A stretch of DNA of 64,000 nucleotides. Origin: Arthrobacter psychrolactophilus (lineage in GTDB: Bacteria > Actinomycetota > Actinomycetes > Actinomycetales > Micrococcaceae). The translations under genes were made by a program, and so were the position numbers. The notes under the pieces were generated by a model that worked only from the letters and a program-made list of their open reading frames with translations, searched no databases and had not been told where the DNA came from. The stretch covers positions 354,097-418,096 of the forward strand of contig NZ_QJVC01000002.1 in NCBI RefSeq assembly GCF_003219795.1, in the 5' to 3' direction. Positions 1 to 11,100 of the stretch are shown here, in pieces. How positions within the stretch are numbered: position 1 is the first letter of the stretch; each line of letters begins with the position of its first letter.

Positions 1-1284
<1,284 letters not shown>

Positions 1285-1471
1285 TTAGGTTACCCGAACG
1301 TTACCGTTTGCTTGTTCCTACGTGGCCGCGCTCACAGGGATTTACTAGGATCATTCCTCCACAGGGACGGCCAGCTGCCTTGCTCTTCACAAAGCACGAC
1401 GGCGGACCCCACCACCGCTGTTGCCGCGCCTAAGCTCGTGGAACAGCAGCATTGAGCAGGCGGGAGTGACC

Positions 1472-4400
1472 ATGGAATTAGAGCTCACGGTTGTGGCAGG
1501 GCCGGGTATCGACGCTTTTTCTCCTACCGAGTTCACCGCTGTCTGGCCAGGTTCGGACGCAGGAAGCAGCTGCTCCGGTGTTTCACTGCGAAAGGCTCTG
1601 GAGAAGCGCTGGCCTGGCTGTTCCTTTTCTCTTAGCGGCGAGTCCCTGGATGCCCTGCGGTGTGGAACGGCCCCGCTGCTCGATGGGGCTGTGGTCGTGG
1701 CGCAACCATCTGCCACCTTGCGCCCGGGAGGATCTTCCTCGGGATCCTATGAGGGCATTGCCGCATTCTTATGTGTGTGCGCGGGCCCCGAAGCCGGCAA
1801 GGTGTTCGCCCTGCAGCGTGGCCGGTACACGCTCGGCCGAGGCCACTGCCGCCTCACGATTGCCGACCCCGCCTTATCTCGGCACCATGGAACCTTGTGT
1901 GTGACTGCCAGCGAGATCACGCTGAACTCAACCCCAGGATCCAGCGGATTCCTGCTTCGTCGAGGCGGCAGCTCTCCCACTGCGAGCGCGAAGCCCCTCA
2001 AGGGAACGCACCTCTTGACCGTCGGTCAGCGGGTGCAGTGTGGCTCTTCCATAGTTGAACTGCGATTGCCCGTGTCAGCTCAGGTCACGGAAGCCGTCGC
2101 GGTTGGCGGTGCTCGCCTCTTGAATACTGCTGCTCTGGAGTCACTGGTTATCCATCAGGACACGAATCCTGTCCGAAATCGAGTGGCCATGATCCTCGCA
2201 GGAACGCTCCCTTTACTTTTGGGCGTTGGCTTGGCCTTGCTGATGGGATCTTGGATGTTCCTGGCCTTCTCCGCCATGGGAGCCATTGCCGTTCTGGTTC
2301 CCCTGTTGGGCGGTTCAAAGCGGCGAAAGGCTTTTCGTGCGGCGGTGACCCGCGCCGCAGGTGCTGACGCAGCGCGCCAAGCCCTGGCGTTCCCGGATGC
2401 CGCGTCGCTCATGTTCGAGGCCGACTCTCCTGAGAAGGCACAGCCCCGCGGCCAGCCACGTGCGGCCCCGTTGACGGAGCTAGCCGTGCGTCTGGGCATT
2501 GCGGATCAACGCGCGGCTGTGGCCGTCTCCCCCGCGGATACGACCTTCACTCCGCCAATCGTTGCCGGGCTTCCCTTCACCGTGCCATTGGGATCAAGCG
2601 CTGTCACGATCGGCGGCCCGTCGGCCCCTGTAGGCAAGTTACTTAACTTTGTGCTGATGCAATTGGACGCCGCCCATGTGCCCGTGGTGTTGTGCGGTCA
2701 CGCCGAGGACCTCCCTTTGGCAGCGCGGTTCCTGCCTCGCACCACACTGGTGGGTTCTCTGGCTGCGGCCGCCACAGCGTTGGCTGCCTACCGAACGGAT
2801 ACTCAGGGGAACCCGGGCGCCGTCCTGCTCTCCCTTAATGAGCCGGTGAGTGATCTGCTAGCCGCGATGCCAGGCCTATCCGCCCTGTGCTTTACGATTC
2901 CCTCCGCCGGCTCTCCCCTCGTGGAACTCCAGACAGTGGGCGATCGACTTCGTGGCACCTTCGGCGGCCAGGACTTTGTTCCCGACGGGGTTCCGGCTGT
3001 GGTTCTTGATGACTACGCCCGGTCTCGAGCGTTGCAGTGCGCCGAGACGAAGGGGCTCGACGATGTGGGGTTACGGCCCAACACCCTTCCACCGCCAGAG
3101 CTCTGCTCGGTCTCCGCGATTATGCAAGAGTGGGAGCGAACGGCCGGCGGATCCTTAGCCCCCGTTCGGGTGGGATTGTCAGCCACTGGCCCAGCACGCT
3201 TTGATTTCGTACGAGACGGTCCGCACCTGCTAGTTGCAGGGACCACCGGATCCGGTAAGTCGGAACTCTTACGCACCATCATTGGCAGTCTCGCCGCGTC
3301 GCATTCCCCTTCCGATCTGCAATTCGTGTTCATCGACTTCAAAGGTGGCGCCGGACTCGGGACATTAACCAAGCTCCCCCACAGCTGCTCGCTCATTACC
3401 GACCTCAGCGGCCACGGCATGAACCGCACGCTCGCATCCCTGAGAGCAGAGCTGCGTCACCGTGAAGTAGCCCTCGCGAGGGTCGAAGTGACCGACAGCC
3501 AAAGCTATCGAACGCGCAGACGTGAAGCTAGCATGCCACCGGGCACCCCAGCCATGACACATCTATTCATCGTCGTCGACGAGTTCAGGATGCTCGTGGA
3601 CCAGTTCCCCGACGCTATGAACGAACTCATGCGGATCGCCGCCGTGGGAAGATCCTTGGGCATCCATCTGCTGCTGGCAACCCAGCGGCCGCAGGGCGCC
3701 GTGAGCGCCGATATCCGAGCTAACGTCACGAGTTCCATCTGTCTGCGGGTGCAATCCCCATTTGACTCAACGGACCTGATTGGTACGCCCGTCGCGGCGA
3801 CCATTGCCGTGGACACTCCCGGGCGGGCTTTTATCAGTCGTGCCGGCGCCACTCCTGAGGAGTTTCAAAGCGCCACCCTGCGGTTGCACAGCACTGATTC
3901 CGACACGACGCCGACTCTTGAGCTGGCAAGCGAACGCTTGTCACGGATGCCGCATCTGGACGCCCAGCTAGGCTTCCAGGACAGCGATATTGCCACGATG
4001 GCCGCATTGCTGTCGGCGGCGTGGGAGCACTATGCGAACCGTACCCAGCAGCAGTGTGCGCCCCACGTTGTCGCCGCAGAGTTACCGACGGCTGAAGAAC
4101 TAACCGCGGCTTTTCAATCCCGCAGCATGGACCACCGGCAAGACGGCACAGGCGTAGAGCCAGGCGTGCTGCTGGGGATCATTGATGTCCCCAGCCAGCA
4201 ATGCTTAGAAGAGCTCCGCTGGAATCCTGAGCTCCACTCCCATCTGGCCTTCTTTGGCACTGCAACGGAGAGTTCCAACGCCATCACCATGCTTGTGCAA
4301 CAGCTAGTATCGGCCATTCTGGAGCCCAGCAGCCGGGAGCCTTTTGTCGTGTATCTACTCGACGGCGACGGATCCTTGAAGAACCACTCACTCAATGACT

Positions 4401-5494
4401 GTGTGGGCGCCTACCTCACTCCGGCAGATCTCCGGGCCGCTGCCCGGCTCCTCCAACGGCTCGTGGAGGCGGCACAGCAACATCCTGAGCACTGCCTCAT
4501 CTTGTGTTGTTCCGATTGGGGTCGCTGGCTAGCAGTCTTCAGGTCCAGTCCCTGGCACGAGGCCGAGGACGCCATGAGCGAGCTGATTCGTTTCGGTCAG
4601 AGCAACCTGGTCGTGGTCATCGGCGGCGCTCGCGAACTCGTCAGCGCACCCTTCCTTGCGACCATCCCCAACCGCATATATCTCACGCAGGGCAGCAGCT
4701 CCGAGTCAACGGCGTTGTGGCCCCGCCTCCCCGATTTCGGCCCCGCGGCAGGCCGTGCCGCCATCACCGGGCCCATTGCCCGCAGCGCCACCCCCGGTAC
4801 GACGACCACCGATGATTTACTCATTGTCCAACTGGGCGCGCCCAGCCAGAGCAGTGTCTTCTCGGAGTCGAGCTACACCACCCGTGCCGGACACCGAGCC
4901 CAAGATATTTTGCAGCTCACTGCTCTGCCGTGCACGCTCACCCTGAGCCAACTGCGACAGGCCCTGACACAGACACCGTGGCCCACGTCTAGAACCACAG
5001 CCGAGCCCCGCACGGCGGCGAGGAGATCACTGCTTCTGGGCCTCGGCGGGGACGGACATGAGCTCGTGCAAGTCGTCGTGGAGCCAGGCTCCGTGCTGCC
5101 CGTCATCGGATCGCCGGGGTGCGGCAAGTCCAGTCTGCTGCGGCTTCTCGACCAGCTAAACCATCAAGAGGCACCCAGGCACATCAGCTATCTTGACGAT
5201 GCGAACACGCTTCCACCGGACCGCCTTCGAGAGGCCACGGAATGTGTGGCTCAGGGCGAGATCCTGGTGATTGCTTTTTCGTACCCGGGTCTAGGTCTCG
5301 CCGCGCTCCCGCTCGAATGGGGTCTACGGGCGCCGCAACAGGGCATTGTGGTGTTCCCTCAGCGCCCGAGCGATGCCGAACTCTTTGGCGTGCGGCTGGA
5401 CACCATGGGCGCAGAACCAGCAGGCCGGGCGGTTCTTCTCGACCGCGGTAGGCGCAGCTGGTTTCAATTCCCCTATGTCGAGGGACCTGGGTGA
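1472..5494 (+). CDS. Orphan FHA-domain FtsK/SpoIIIE (EccC-like) ATPase
   Basis: A 1340-residue membrane ATPase of the type VII secretion EccC/EssC and FtsK class. An FHA domain lies at about 99-198 (G-R-G-H and S-R-H-H-G motifs) and would bind phosphothreonine. Two membrane segments lie at about 238-280. The first ATPase domain has Walker A GTTGSGKS near residue 590 and Walker B L-F-I-V-V-D-E-F. A second P-loop, GSPGCGKS, near 1213 belongs to a shorter terminal ATPase module. The ATG at 1472 has GGGAG (1462-1466) 5 nt upstream. No WXG100 substrate, EccB, EccD or EccE gene is visible beside it, so it is either an orphan translocase or has partners elsewhere. Substrate unknown. Confidence 0.85.
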   Translation: MELELTVVAGPGIDAFSPTEFTAVWPGSDAGSSCSGVSLRKALEKRWPGCSFSLSGESLDALRCGTAPLLDGAVVVAQPSATLRPGGSSSGSYEGIAAFLCVCAGPEAGKVFALQRGRYTLGRGHCRLTIADPALSRHHGTLCVTASEITLNSTPGSSGFLLRRGGSSPTASAKPLKGTHLLTVGQRVQCGSSIVELRLPVSAQVTEAVAVGGARLLNTAALESLVIHQDTNPVRNRVAMILAGTLPLLLGVGLALLMGSWMFLAFSAMGAIAVLVPLLGGSKRRKAFRAAVTRAAGADAARQALAFPDAASLMFEADSPEKAQPRGQPRAAPLTELAVRLGIADQRAAVAVSPADTTFTPPIVAGLPFTVPLGSSAVTIGGPSAPVGKLLNFVLMQLDAAHVPVVLCGHAEDLPLAARFLPRTTLVGSLAAAATALAAYRTDTQGNPGAVLLSLNEPVSDLLAAMPGLSALCFTIPSAGSPLVELQTVGDRLRGTFGGQDFVPDGVPAVVLDDYARSRALQCAETKGLDDVGLRPNTLPPPELCSVSAIMQEWERTAGGSLAPVRVGLSATGPARFDFVRDGPHLLVAGTTGSGKSELLRTIIGSLAASHSPSDLQFVFIDFKGGAGLGTLTKLPHSCSLITDLSGHGMNRTLASLRAELRHREVALARVEVTDSQSYRTRRREASMPPGTPAMTHLFIVVDEFRMLVDQFPDAMNELMRIAAVGRSLGIHLLLATQRPQGAVSADIRANVTSSICLRVQSPFDSTDLIGTPVAATIAVDTPGRAFISRAGATPEEFQSATLRLHSTDSDTTPTLELASERLSRMPHLDAQLGFQDSDIATMAALLSAAWEHYANRTQQQCAPHVVAAELPTAEELTAAFQSRSMDHRQDGTGVEPGVLLGIIDVPSQQCLEELRWNPELHSHLAFFGTATESSNAITMLVQQLVSAILEPSSREPFVVYLLDGDGSLKNHSLNDCVGAYLTPADLRAAARLLQRLVEAAQQHPEHCLILCCSDWGRWLAVFRSSPWHEAEDAMSELIRFGQSNLVVVIGGARELVSAPFLATIPNRIYLTQGSSSESTALWPRLPDFGPAAGRAAITGPIARSATPGTTTTDDLLIVQLGAPSQSSVFSESSYTTRAGHRAQDILQLTALPCTLTLSQLRQALTQTPWPTSRTTAEPRTAARRSLLLGLGGDGHELVQVVVEPGSVLPVIGSPGCGKSSLLRLLDQLNHQEAPRHISYLDDANTLPPDRLREATECVAQGEILVIAFSYPGLGLAALPLEWGLRAPQQGIVVFPQRPSDAELFGVRLDTMGAEPAGRAVLLDRGRRSWFQFPYVEGPG

Positions 5495-5499
5495 TGCCG

Positions 5500-5994
5500 C
5501 TAAAGAACGGCCGTGCCTGCTCCGTCAGCATCAGCAGCTGTGCGCTGTGTAAAGGCGACCACCGTAGGGGTGAACAAATAATAGGCCGCGGCCACGGCGG
5601 GCAGCAACATGACCAGTCCCAAGCCGATGTAGCCCTCCAGCAGCGCGGGAACAGCCAGTGCCACCATCAACAGCTGCCAGACAAAAGCCGCCGATCGGGT
5701 CCAGCGCATTCCCTTGAACACGTTAACGGCCACGGCACTCATACCTGCGGCCATGGCAGCTAACAAGACAATCAGGAAGATTCCACTGGCCACCGAGACC
5801 TGCGTCGTCGAAAGAGCCGAGACGATGGCCCAGACCGTTGCAGCAGCCAGAGCGAGGGCCTCTAGGGCAACCACGCCGGCCACGACATAGACTCCTAGCG
5901 GCCGGTGCGTGGGCAGCGACGCCGCTGTTTTTTCTGTCATTTCAGGCTTCTGAGACTCGGTCATATCAGTGGATTTCTTTGCTTCCTTATGCAC
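5500..5994 (-). CDS. Four-helix membrane protein, function unknown
   Basis: A 164-residue protein with a polar N-terminus (about 33 residues) and four hydrophobic stretches at about 34-60, 68-90, 98-118 and 122-146, so probably an integral membrane protein. I recognise no catalytic motif. It starts with GTG at 5994, with TAGGG about 7 nt upstream. A later ATG (in D-M-T-E-S-Q) is possible but lacks a well-placed ribosome-binding site. It converges on the FHA-FtsK gene, leaving 5 nt between the stop codons, and is divergent from whiB1. Similar small membrane proteins are widespread in Arthrobacter-type genomes; the role is unknown. Confidence 0.7.
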   Translation of the reverse strand: MHKEAKKSTDMTESQKPEMTEKTAASLPTHRPLGVYVVAGVVALEALALAAATVWAIVSALSTTQVSVASGIFLIVLLAAMAAGMSAVAVNVFKGMRWTRSAAFVWQLLMVALAVPALLEGYIGLGLVMLLPAVAAAYYLFTPTVVAFTQRTAADADGAGTAVL

Positions 5995-6137
5995 ATCAGC
6001 ACCCTATCGGACATTCCTACGTAGCAGTCATTTGGTGCTCATGCATTGTGATGTATCGCTCATGGTTATACGCTAATAATTCCATCATTACCCCTTGTTT
6101 ACACAGAGTTAACATGACAGGCTTAACTCAATGACCT

Positions 6138-6161
6138 AAAGGGGCCCAAATAGGCCCCTTT
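6138..6161 (+). promoter_or_regulatory. GC-rich hairpin in the region upstream of whiB1
   Basis: AAAGGGGCC (6138-6146) and GGCCCCTTT (6153-6161) form a perfect 9-bp stem with the loop CAAATA, followed by TCTCT. It looks like an intrinsic terminator or attenuator. It lies about 70 nt before the whiB1 start codon, downstream of AT-rich sequence near 6065-6090 that could hold the promoter. It may end read-through or attenuate whiB1; which one cannot be decided from sequence. Confidence 0.5.
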
Positions 6162-6176
6162 CTCTATGTGGCATAA

Positions 6177-6192
6177 AGTGAAAATTTTCACA
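6177..6192. promoter_or_regulatory. CRP-like palindrome upstream of whiB1
   Basis: AGTGA-AAATTT-TCACA matches the CRP/FNR-family consensus TGTGA-N6-TCACA at 9 of 10 positions and contains a perfect 14-bp palindrome (6178-6191). It lies 38 nt before the whiB1 ATG. In M. tuberculosis whiB1 is known to be controlled by the CRP homologue Rv3676, so a CRP-type site here is biologically sensible. The site sits downstream of the hairpin at 6138-6161, so it could act as a roadblock or at an internal promoter. Confidence 0.5.
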
Positions 6193-6230
6193 AGAAGCCT
6201 TTTGTTTTTAATAAGGAGTGAGTGATCAGC

Positions 6231-6479
6231 ATGGACTGGCGTAGTCGCGCAGCCTGCCTTGACAAGGACCCGGAACTGTTTTTCCCTGTGGGAAACACCG
6301 GCCCGGCCCTTCTGCAAATTGAGGAAGCGAAGAGCGTTTGCCGTCGCTGCCCCGTGATCGACACCTGTTTAAAATGGGCTATCGAATCCGGCCAGGATGC
6401 AGGAGTTTGGGGCGGATTGAGCGAAGACGAACGTCGCGCCATGAAGCGCCGCGCAGCTCGCGCCCGTCGCGCCAGCTAG
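6231..6479 (+). CDS. whiB1: Fe-S transcription factor WhiB1
   Basis: An 82-residue WhiB-family protein, nitric-oxide-sensitive [4Fe-4S] DNA-binding regulator that partners with the primary sigma factor in mycobacteria. The four cluster cysteines are C9, C37, C40 and C46 (C-R-R-C-P-V-I-D-T-C), the spacing I recall for M. tuberculosis WhiB1. They are followed by the G-V-W-G-G-L turn and a basic K-R-R-A-A-R-A-R-R DNA-binding tail. I chose ATG 6231 (M-D-W-R) because family members begin there. An in-frame GTG at 6222 sits only 3 nt after AAGGAG (6213-6218), too close for initiation. The neighbour pdtaS converges on it, as whiB1 (Rv3219) and pdtaS (Rv3220c) do in M. tuberculosis. Confidence 0.92.
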   Translation: MDWRSRAACLDKDPELFFPVGNTGPALLQIEEAKSVCRRCPVIDTCLKWAIESGQDAGVWGGLSEDERRAMKRRAARARRAS

Positions 6480-6499
6480 TTCTTCACCACCGAGCCTGC

Positions 6500-6540
6500 A
6501 AGGTCTCGACAAGCTCATGTACTGAGCCTGTCGAGGCCTT
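6500..6540. terminator. Bidirectional terminator-like palindrome between whiB1 and pdtaS
   Basis: Arms 6500-6517 and 6523-6540 pair at 16 of 18 positions around the loop TGTAC. The core (CTCGACAAGCTCA / TGAGCCTGTCGAG) matches a dispersed palindrome I remember from many Micrococcales genomes, where it lies between convergent genes. The right side is followed by TTGTTGTTTAA. It sits between the convergent stops of whiB1 and pdtaS, so shared termination is the likely job. Confidence 0.7.
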
Positions 6541-6546
6541 TGTTGT

Positions 6547-8025
6547 TTAATTCCTGCTGATCAACGTCATCTGCATTTCCACCACTGTTCCGCCGCCTTC
6601 ACGCGGGGACCAGTCGATCGTGCCACCCAGTTCGCTCGTGACGAGTGTCCGGACAATCTGAAGGCCTAGACCCTCGGCGATCGTCCCCTCAGGTAAGCCC
6701 ACGCCGTCATCGGCGATCTTCACGGTCAACCCATCATCGCCAGCGGCCGTCTTGAAACGATTGGCCATGAGCCAGACAGTTCCCTCGCGATCCTGCAAAC
6801 CATGTTCGACGGCGTTCGTCACCAATTCGTTGATGACCAGTGCCAGCGGGGTTGCGAAGTCGCTGGGCAATTCCCCAAAGGCGCCCTCACGTTCGGTGCG
6901 TACCCGCTGCGAAGGTGAGGCCACCTCAGCGGAGAGCCGGAACTGCCTGTCGATCAACTCATCAAAGTCAACGTTCTGGGCAAGACCCTGAGACAACGTC
7001 TCATGAACCAGCGCAATCGTCGCCACGCGGCGCATTGCCTGCTCAAGCCCCAGCTTGCCTTCCTCGCTGTGCATGCGGCGGGACTGCATGCGCAGCAAGG
7101 CCGCCACCGTCTGAAGGTTGTTCTTGACCCGGTGATGGATCTCGCGAATCGTGGCATCTTTCGTCACGAGTTCCTGCTCCCTGCGACGCAGCTCAGACAC
7201 ATCGCGGCACAACACCAAGGCGCCGAAGCGCTCCGTGCTATCGCGCAAGGGAATGGCGCGCAGGGACAAACTTACGCCTCGAGACTCAATCTCCGTGCGC
7301 CACGGCATCCGGCCGGTGACAACCAGGGGCAAGGACTCATCCACCATGCGACGATCCTTCAGCAGCCGGGTAGTGAGCTCGGCCAGGGAGCGACCCTCCA
7401 AGGACTCGCCGTCACCAAGGCGACGGAAGGCGGAGACGCCATTCGGGCTCGCGTACTGGACAATGCCGTCGACATCCAGGCGCAGGAGACCATCGCCCAC
7501 ACGAGGGGCACCACGGCGCGAGCCGGTCGGTGAGGCAAAGTCAGGCCATAGCCCGAGCGTGCCCATCTTCAAGATGTCGAAGGCACACTGGCGGTACGTC
7601 AGTTCAAGCCGCGAGGGCATCCGTGAACTAGAGAGATCCATGTGGGTCGTAATGACGGCAAGGGTGACCCCATTGCGCACCATCGGAATGGCCTCGACCC
7701 GCATCGCCATATCCGCGTTCCAGATCTTGGTTTCCTGCGAACGCTCAATATTCTGGCTCTTCCACGCCAGCTCCACGAGCGGCTCCAGCTCAGGCTGAAT
7801 CTGCTCCCCCACAAAGTCCGCATGGAACATGGTGTGTGAGGTGGACGGGCGCACGTGCGCAATGGCTACGAAGCCGTCGTCTTCCGGCGTGGGAAACCAG
7901 AGCACCATGTCGGCGAAGGAAAGATCCGCGATCATCTGCCAATCGCCCACCAGCAAGTGAAGCCATTCGGCGTCGCCCGGGCCTAATCCTGACCGTTCCC
8001 GAATCATGTCGCCAAAGATTGCCAT
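6547..8025 (-). CDS. pdtaS: Sensor histidine kinase PdtaS
   Basis: A 492-residue cytosolic histidine kinase that phosphorylates the ANTAR-domain RNA-binding regulator PdtaR. An N-terminal GAF-like region (about 5-150) is followed by a PAS domain (about 175-280). A HisKA_2 dimerisation/phosphoacceptor segment has REIHHRVKNNLQTVAALLR with H297/H298. The C-terminal HATPase domain has the N box (N-E-L-V-T-N-A-V-E-H-G) and the G boxes D-D-G-V-G-L-P and G-L-G-L-Q-I-V. ATG 8025 is preceded by AAGGAG at a 4-nt spacing. No membrane segment is visible. PdtaR is not in this window. Confidence 0.92.
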   Translation of the reverse strand: MAIFGDMIRERSGLGPGDAEWLHLLVGDWQMIADLSFADMVLWFPTPEDDGFVAIAHVRPSTSHTMFHADFVGEQIQPELEPLVELAWKSQNIERSQETKIWNADMAMRVEAIPMVRNGVTLAVITTHMDLSSSRMPSRLELTYRQCAFDILKMGTLGLWPDFASPTGSRRGAPRVGDGLLRLDVDGIVQYASPNGVSAFRRLGDGESLEGRSLAELTTRLLKDRRMVDESLPLVVTGRMPWRTEIESRGVSLSLRAIPLRDSTERFGALVLCRDVSELRRREQELVTKDATIREIHHRVKNNLQTVAALLRMQSRRMHSEEGKLGLEQAMRRVATIALVHETLSQGLAQNVDFDELIDRQFRLSAEVASPSQRVRTEREGAFGELPSDFATPLALVINELVTNAVEHGLQDREGTVWLMANRFKTAAGDDGLTVKIADDGVGLPEGTIAEGLGLQIVRTLVTSELGGTIDWSPREGGGTVVEMQMTLISRN

Positions 8026-8049
8026 GGGGCTCCTTAAAAGATATAGATA

Positions 8050-8080
8050 GTGGTGCCTGCCAAGGTTGCGCAGGCACCAC
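8050..8080 (-). terminator. Hairpin downstream of gdh
   Basis: GTGGTGCCTGC (8050-8060) and GCAGGCACCAC (8070-8080) form a perfect 11-bp stem with a 9-nt loop, 50 nt beyond the gdh stop and just before the pdtaS ribosome-binding site. On the minus strand it is followed by TATCTATATC, not a clean U-tract. It probably separates gdh from pdtaS transcription. Confidence 0.55.
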
Positions 8081-8129
8081 CTAAATAGTCGCAGCGTTCA
8101 TGCCGCAACCACCTAATTACGTTAACGCT

Positions 8130-11100
8130 TTAACGTCGCACGATTGAACGCAAGAGCCTTAATGCTACCGACAATGACGCCATGTCGTCGCGCTCTAGCT
8201 CATTCACCTCGGCAAACATCTTGATGGCCCGAGAGAGCTGCTCCTGGTTTTGCAGTTCCCAGGCCGCAATGCGTTCCAACGCGTCGCTACCTGCCTCGGT
8301 GCTGTCCATGACATTGCGTGTCATATCCGCCGTGGTCGCGTAGAGGTCATCGCGGAGCGCGGCACGGGCCAGCGCCTGCCACCTGTCGTTGCGCGGCAGG
8401 GCGGTGATGCGTTCCAGAAGCGAGTCCACGTCGTAGCGGTTGTACAACGCGTAGTACACGCCAGCGACAGCTTCTTGGTCCTCGTGCAGGGTCTCGCTGA
8501 CCATCGCGATGTCCAGCAGCGGGTAGCTCTCATACATTTCGGCCCAGCGACGTCCCAAAGCCTCGGGCATCTGGCACTCGGCTGCACGGGTGTACCCCTT
8601 GGCAACGCGGTCGGTATCGACGCCTTGGAAGAAGCCACCGATACGGCTGCTGAGCGAGCTGACGACCGGCGCGAAACGGCTCACGACCTCGTCGATGCTC
8701 TGGGTGCCGATGCCCTCGTTGACGAGCCAACGCACGGCACGGTCCAGGAGGCGTCGCATGTCCAGGTGCACGGCGCACCACTGCTCGGTGGGGAACGACG
8801 GTGGCAGTTCCCGAAGCGCAGCCCGGATGGAGCCGAACTCAAAGATCTCCTGCAAGGCGACGAAGGCCTTAGCGATGGTCACCTCGCTGGCGGAGGACTC
8901 CTCCATGGCTCGGAAGGCAAAGGTGATGCCTCCAAGGTTGACCATGTCGTTGGCCACGGCCGTTGCAATGATCTCCTTGCGCAGCGGGTGAGTGTCGATC
9001 TCGGCGTCAAAACGCTCGGACACGGCGGCCGGGAAGTAGCTGCGCAGGGTCTGCTTGAACCAGGGATCACTGGCCAGGTCACTCGCACTGAGGACCTTGG
9101 CCAATTCCATCTTGGCGTAAGCCAAGAGCACGGAAAGTTCCGGTGAGGTCAGGCCCTGTCCCGAGGCCACACGTGCCTCAAGATCAGCATTGCTCGGCAG
9201 CGCCTCGAGTTCACGGTTGAGATCCGCATGCGTCTCCAACCAGTCCATGAAGCGTTCATAACTGGGTGTCCACTCCACAACGCGCTGGCGGTCGTTGAGC
9301 AGGAGGATGTTTTGCTCAATGTTGTCTTCCAGCACCAGATGCCCGATCTCATCCGTCATCGACATGAGGAACTCGGTGCGTTCGCCGGCGTCGAGCTTGC
9401 CTGCGGCCACCATTCGGTCAACGAAGATCTTGATGTTGACCTCATGGTCGGAGCAGTCAACGCCGGCTGAGTTATCGATGGCGTCGGTGTTGAGGATGAC
9501 CCCGTTCAGGGCTGCCTCGACGCGGCCCAGCTGGGTCATGCCCAGGTTTCCGCCCTCACCAATGACCTTGACCCGCAGATCGGCTCCGTCAACGCGGATC
9601 GCATCATTGGTCTTGTCGCCGACCGAGACATGACTCTCGGAGCGTGCCTTGATGTAGGTGCCGATGCCACCGTTGTACAACAGATCGCTCGGGGCCAGCA
9701 GGATCGCCTTGAGGAGCTCCGGTGGGCTCAGCTTCACAACACCTTCGGGCAGTCCCAGTGCCACGGCCACTTGCGGGGAGATCGGGATGGACTTCAACGA
9801 CCTTGAGAAGACGCCACCACCGTCACTGATGAGTTCCGGGTTGTAGTCCTGCCAGGAGGAACGCGGCAGATCGTACAGGCGCTGGCGCTCGTCAAAGGCC
9901 GGTCCTGCCACGGGGTTGGGGTCAAGGAAGATGTCGCGGTGGTCAAAGGCGGCGATGAGCCGCACGTGGCGGGTGCGCAGCAGGCCGTTACCAAAGACGT
10001 CACCTGACATGTCCCCGACGCCAACCGCCGTGAACTCCTGAGTCTGGGTGTCGACGTCGAACTCGCTAAAGTGACGCTTGACCGACTCCCAGGCCCCACG
10101 GGCTGTGATGCCCATGGCCTTGTGGTCATAGCCGACGGATCCGCCGGACGCGAAGGCATCGCCGAGCCAGAAACCGTACTCGGACGAGATGGCGTTGGCC
10201 GTGTCGGAGAAGGACGCCGTGCCCTTATCCGCAGCGACCACGAGGTAGGTGTCGGCGGCGTCGTGGCAGACGACGTTCTCGGGAGGCACAACAACCTCGC
10301 CGTCGGCCGTTGCCAGCAAATTATCGGTGACATCCAGCAGTCCGCGGATGAAGGTTTTGTAGCTCGCCTGGCCCTCGGCCATCCAGGCGCCGCGGTCCAC
10401 GGCCGGATTCGGCAGCGCCTTGGCGAAGAAGCCGCCCTTGGCGCCGGTGGGAACGATCACGGCATTCTTGACCGTCTGCGCCTTCACCAGGCCCAGCACC
10501 TCGGTCCGGAAGTCTTCGCGACGATCGGACCAGCGCAGCCCGCCTCGGGCGACCTTGCCAAAGCGCAGGTGTGTGCCCTCGACTCGCGGGGAGTAAACCC
10601 AAATTTCAAACATGGGAACCGGCGCCGGCAGGCCAATAATTTCGGCGGGGTTGAGCTTGAGGCTCAGGAAGTCGCGGCCACGGTAGTAGTTGGTGCGCAA
10701 CGTGGATTCGATGAGGTTTGCGAAGGTTCGCAGGATCTTATCAGCGTCCAGGGTCGGTACATTTTCCAGTGCGGCATCGAGCCGGGCCCGGACCTCCGTG
10801 AGCAACCCGGGGCGGGCATCCTGGGCAAACTCCGGGTTAAAACGTGCGGCAAACAGCTCGATAAGTCCGCGCGTCACGGCTACGTTCTGCAGCAGGGTCG
10901 TGGCGATGAAGCCGAAGGAGTTCGTGTTTCCCATTTGGCGCAGGTACTTGGCGTAGGCGCGCAAGATGACAATCTGGCGCCAAGCCATGCCCTCGGTCAA
11001 CACCAAGCGGTCAAAGTTATCTGACTCGCTGGCACCTGTGATCGCGGCGCCAAACGCCTCGTCCAAGAGGGCTGCAGTGGCGAGCGGATCCACGCCCTCG

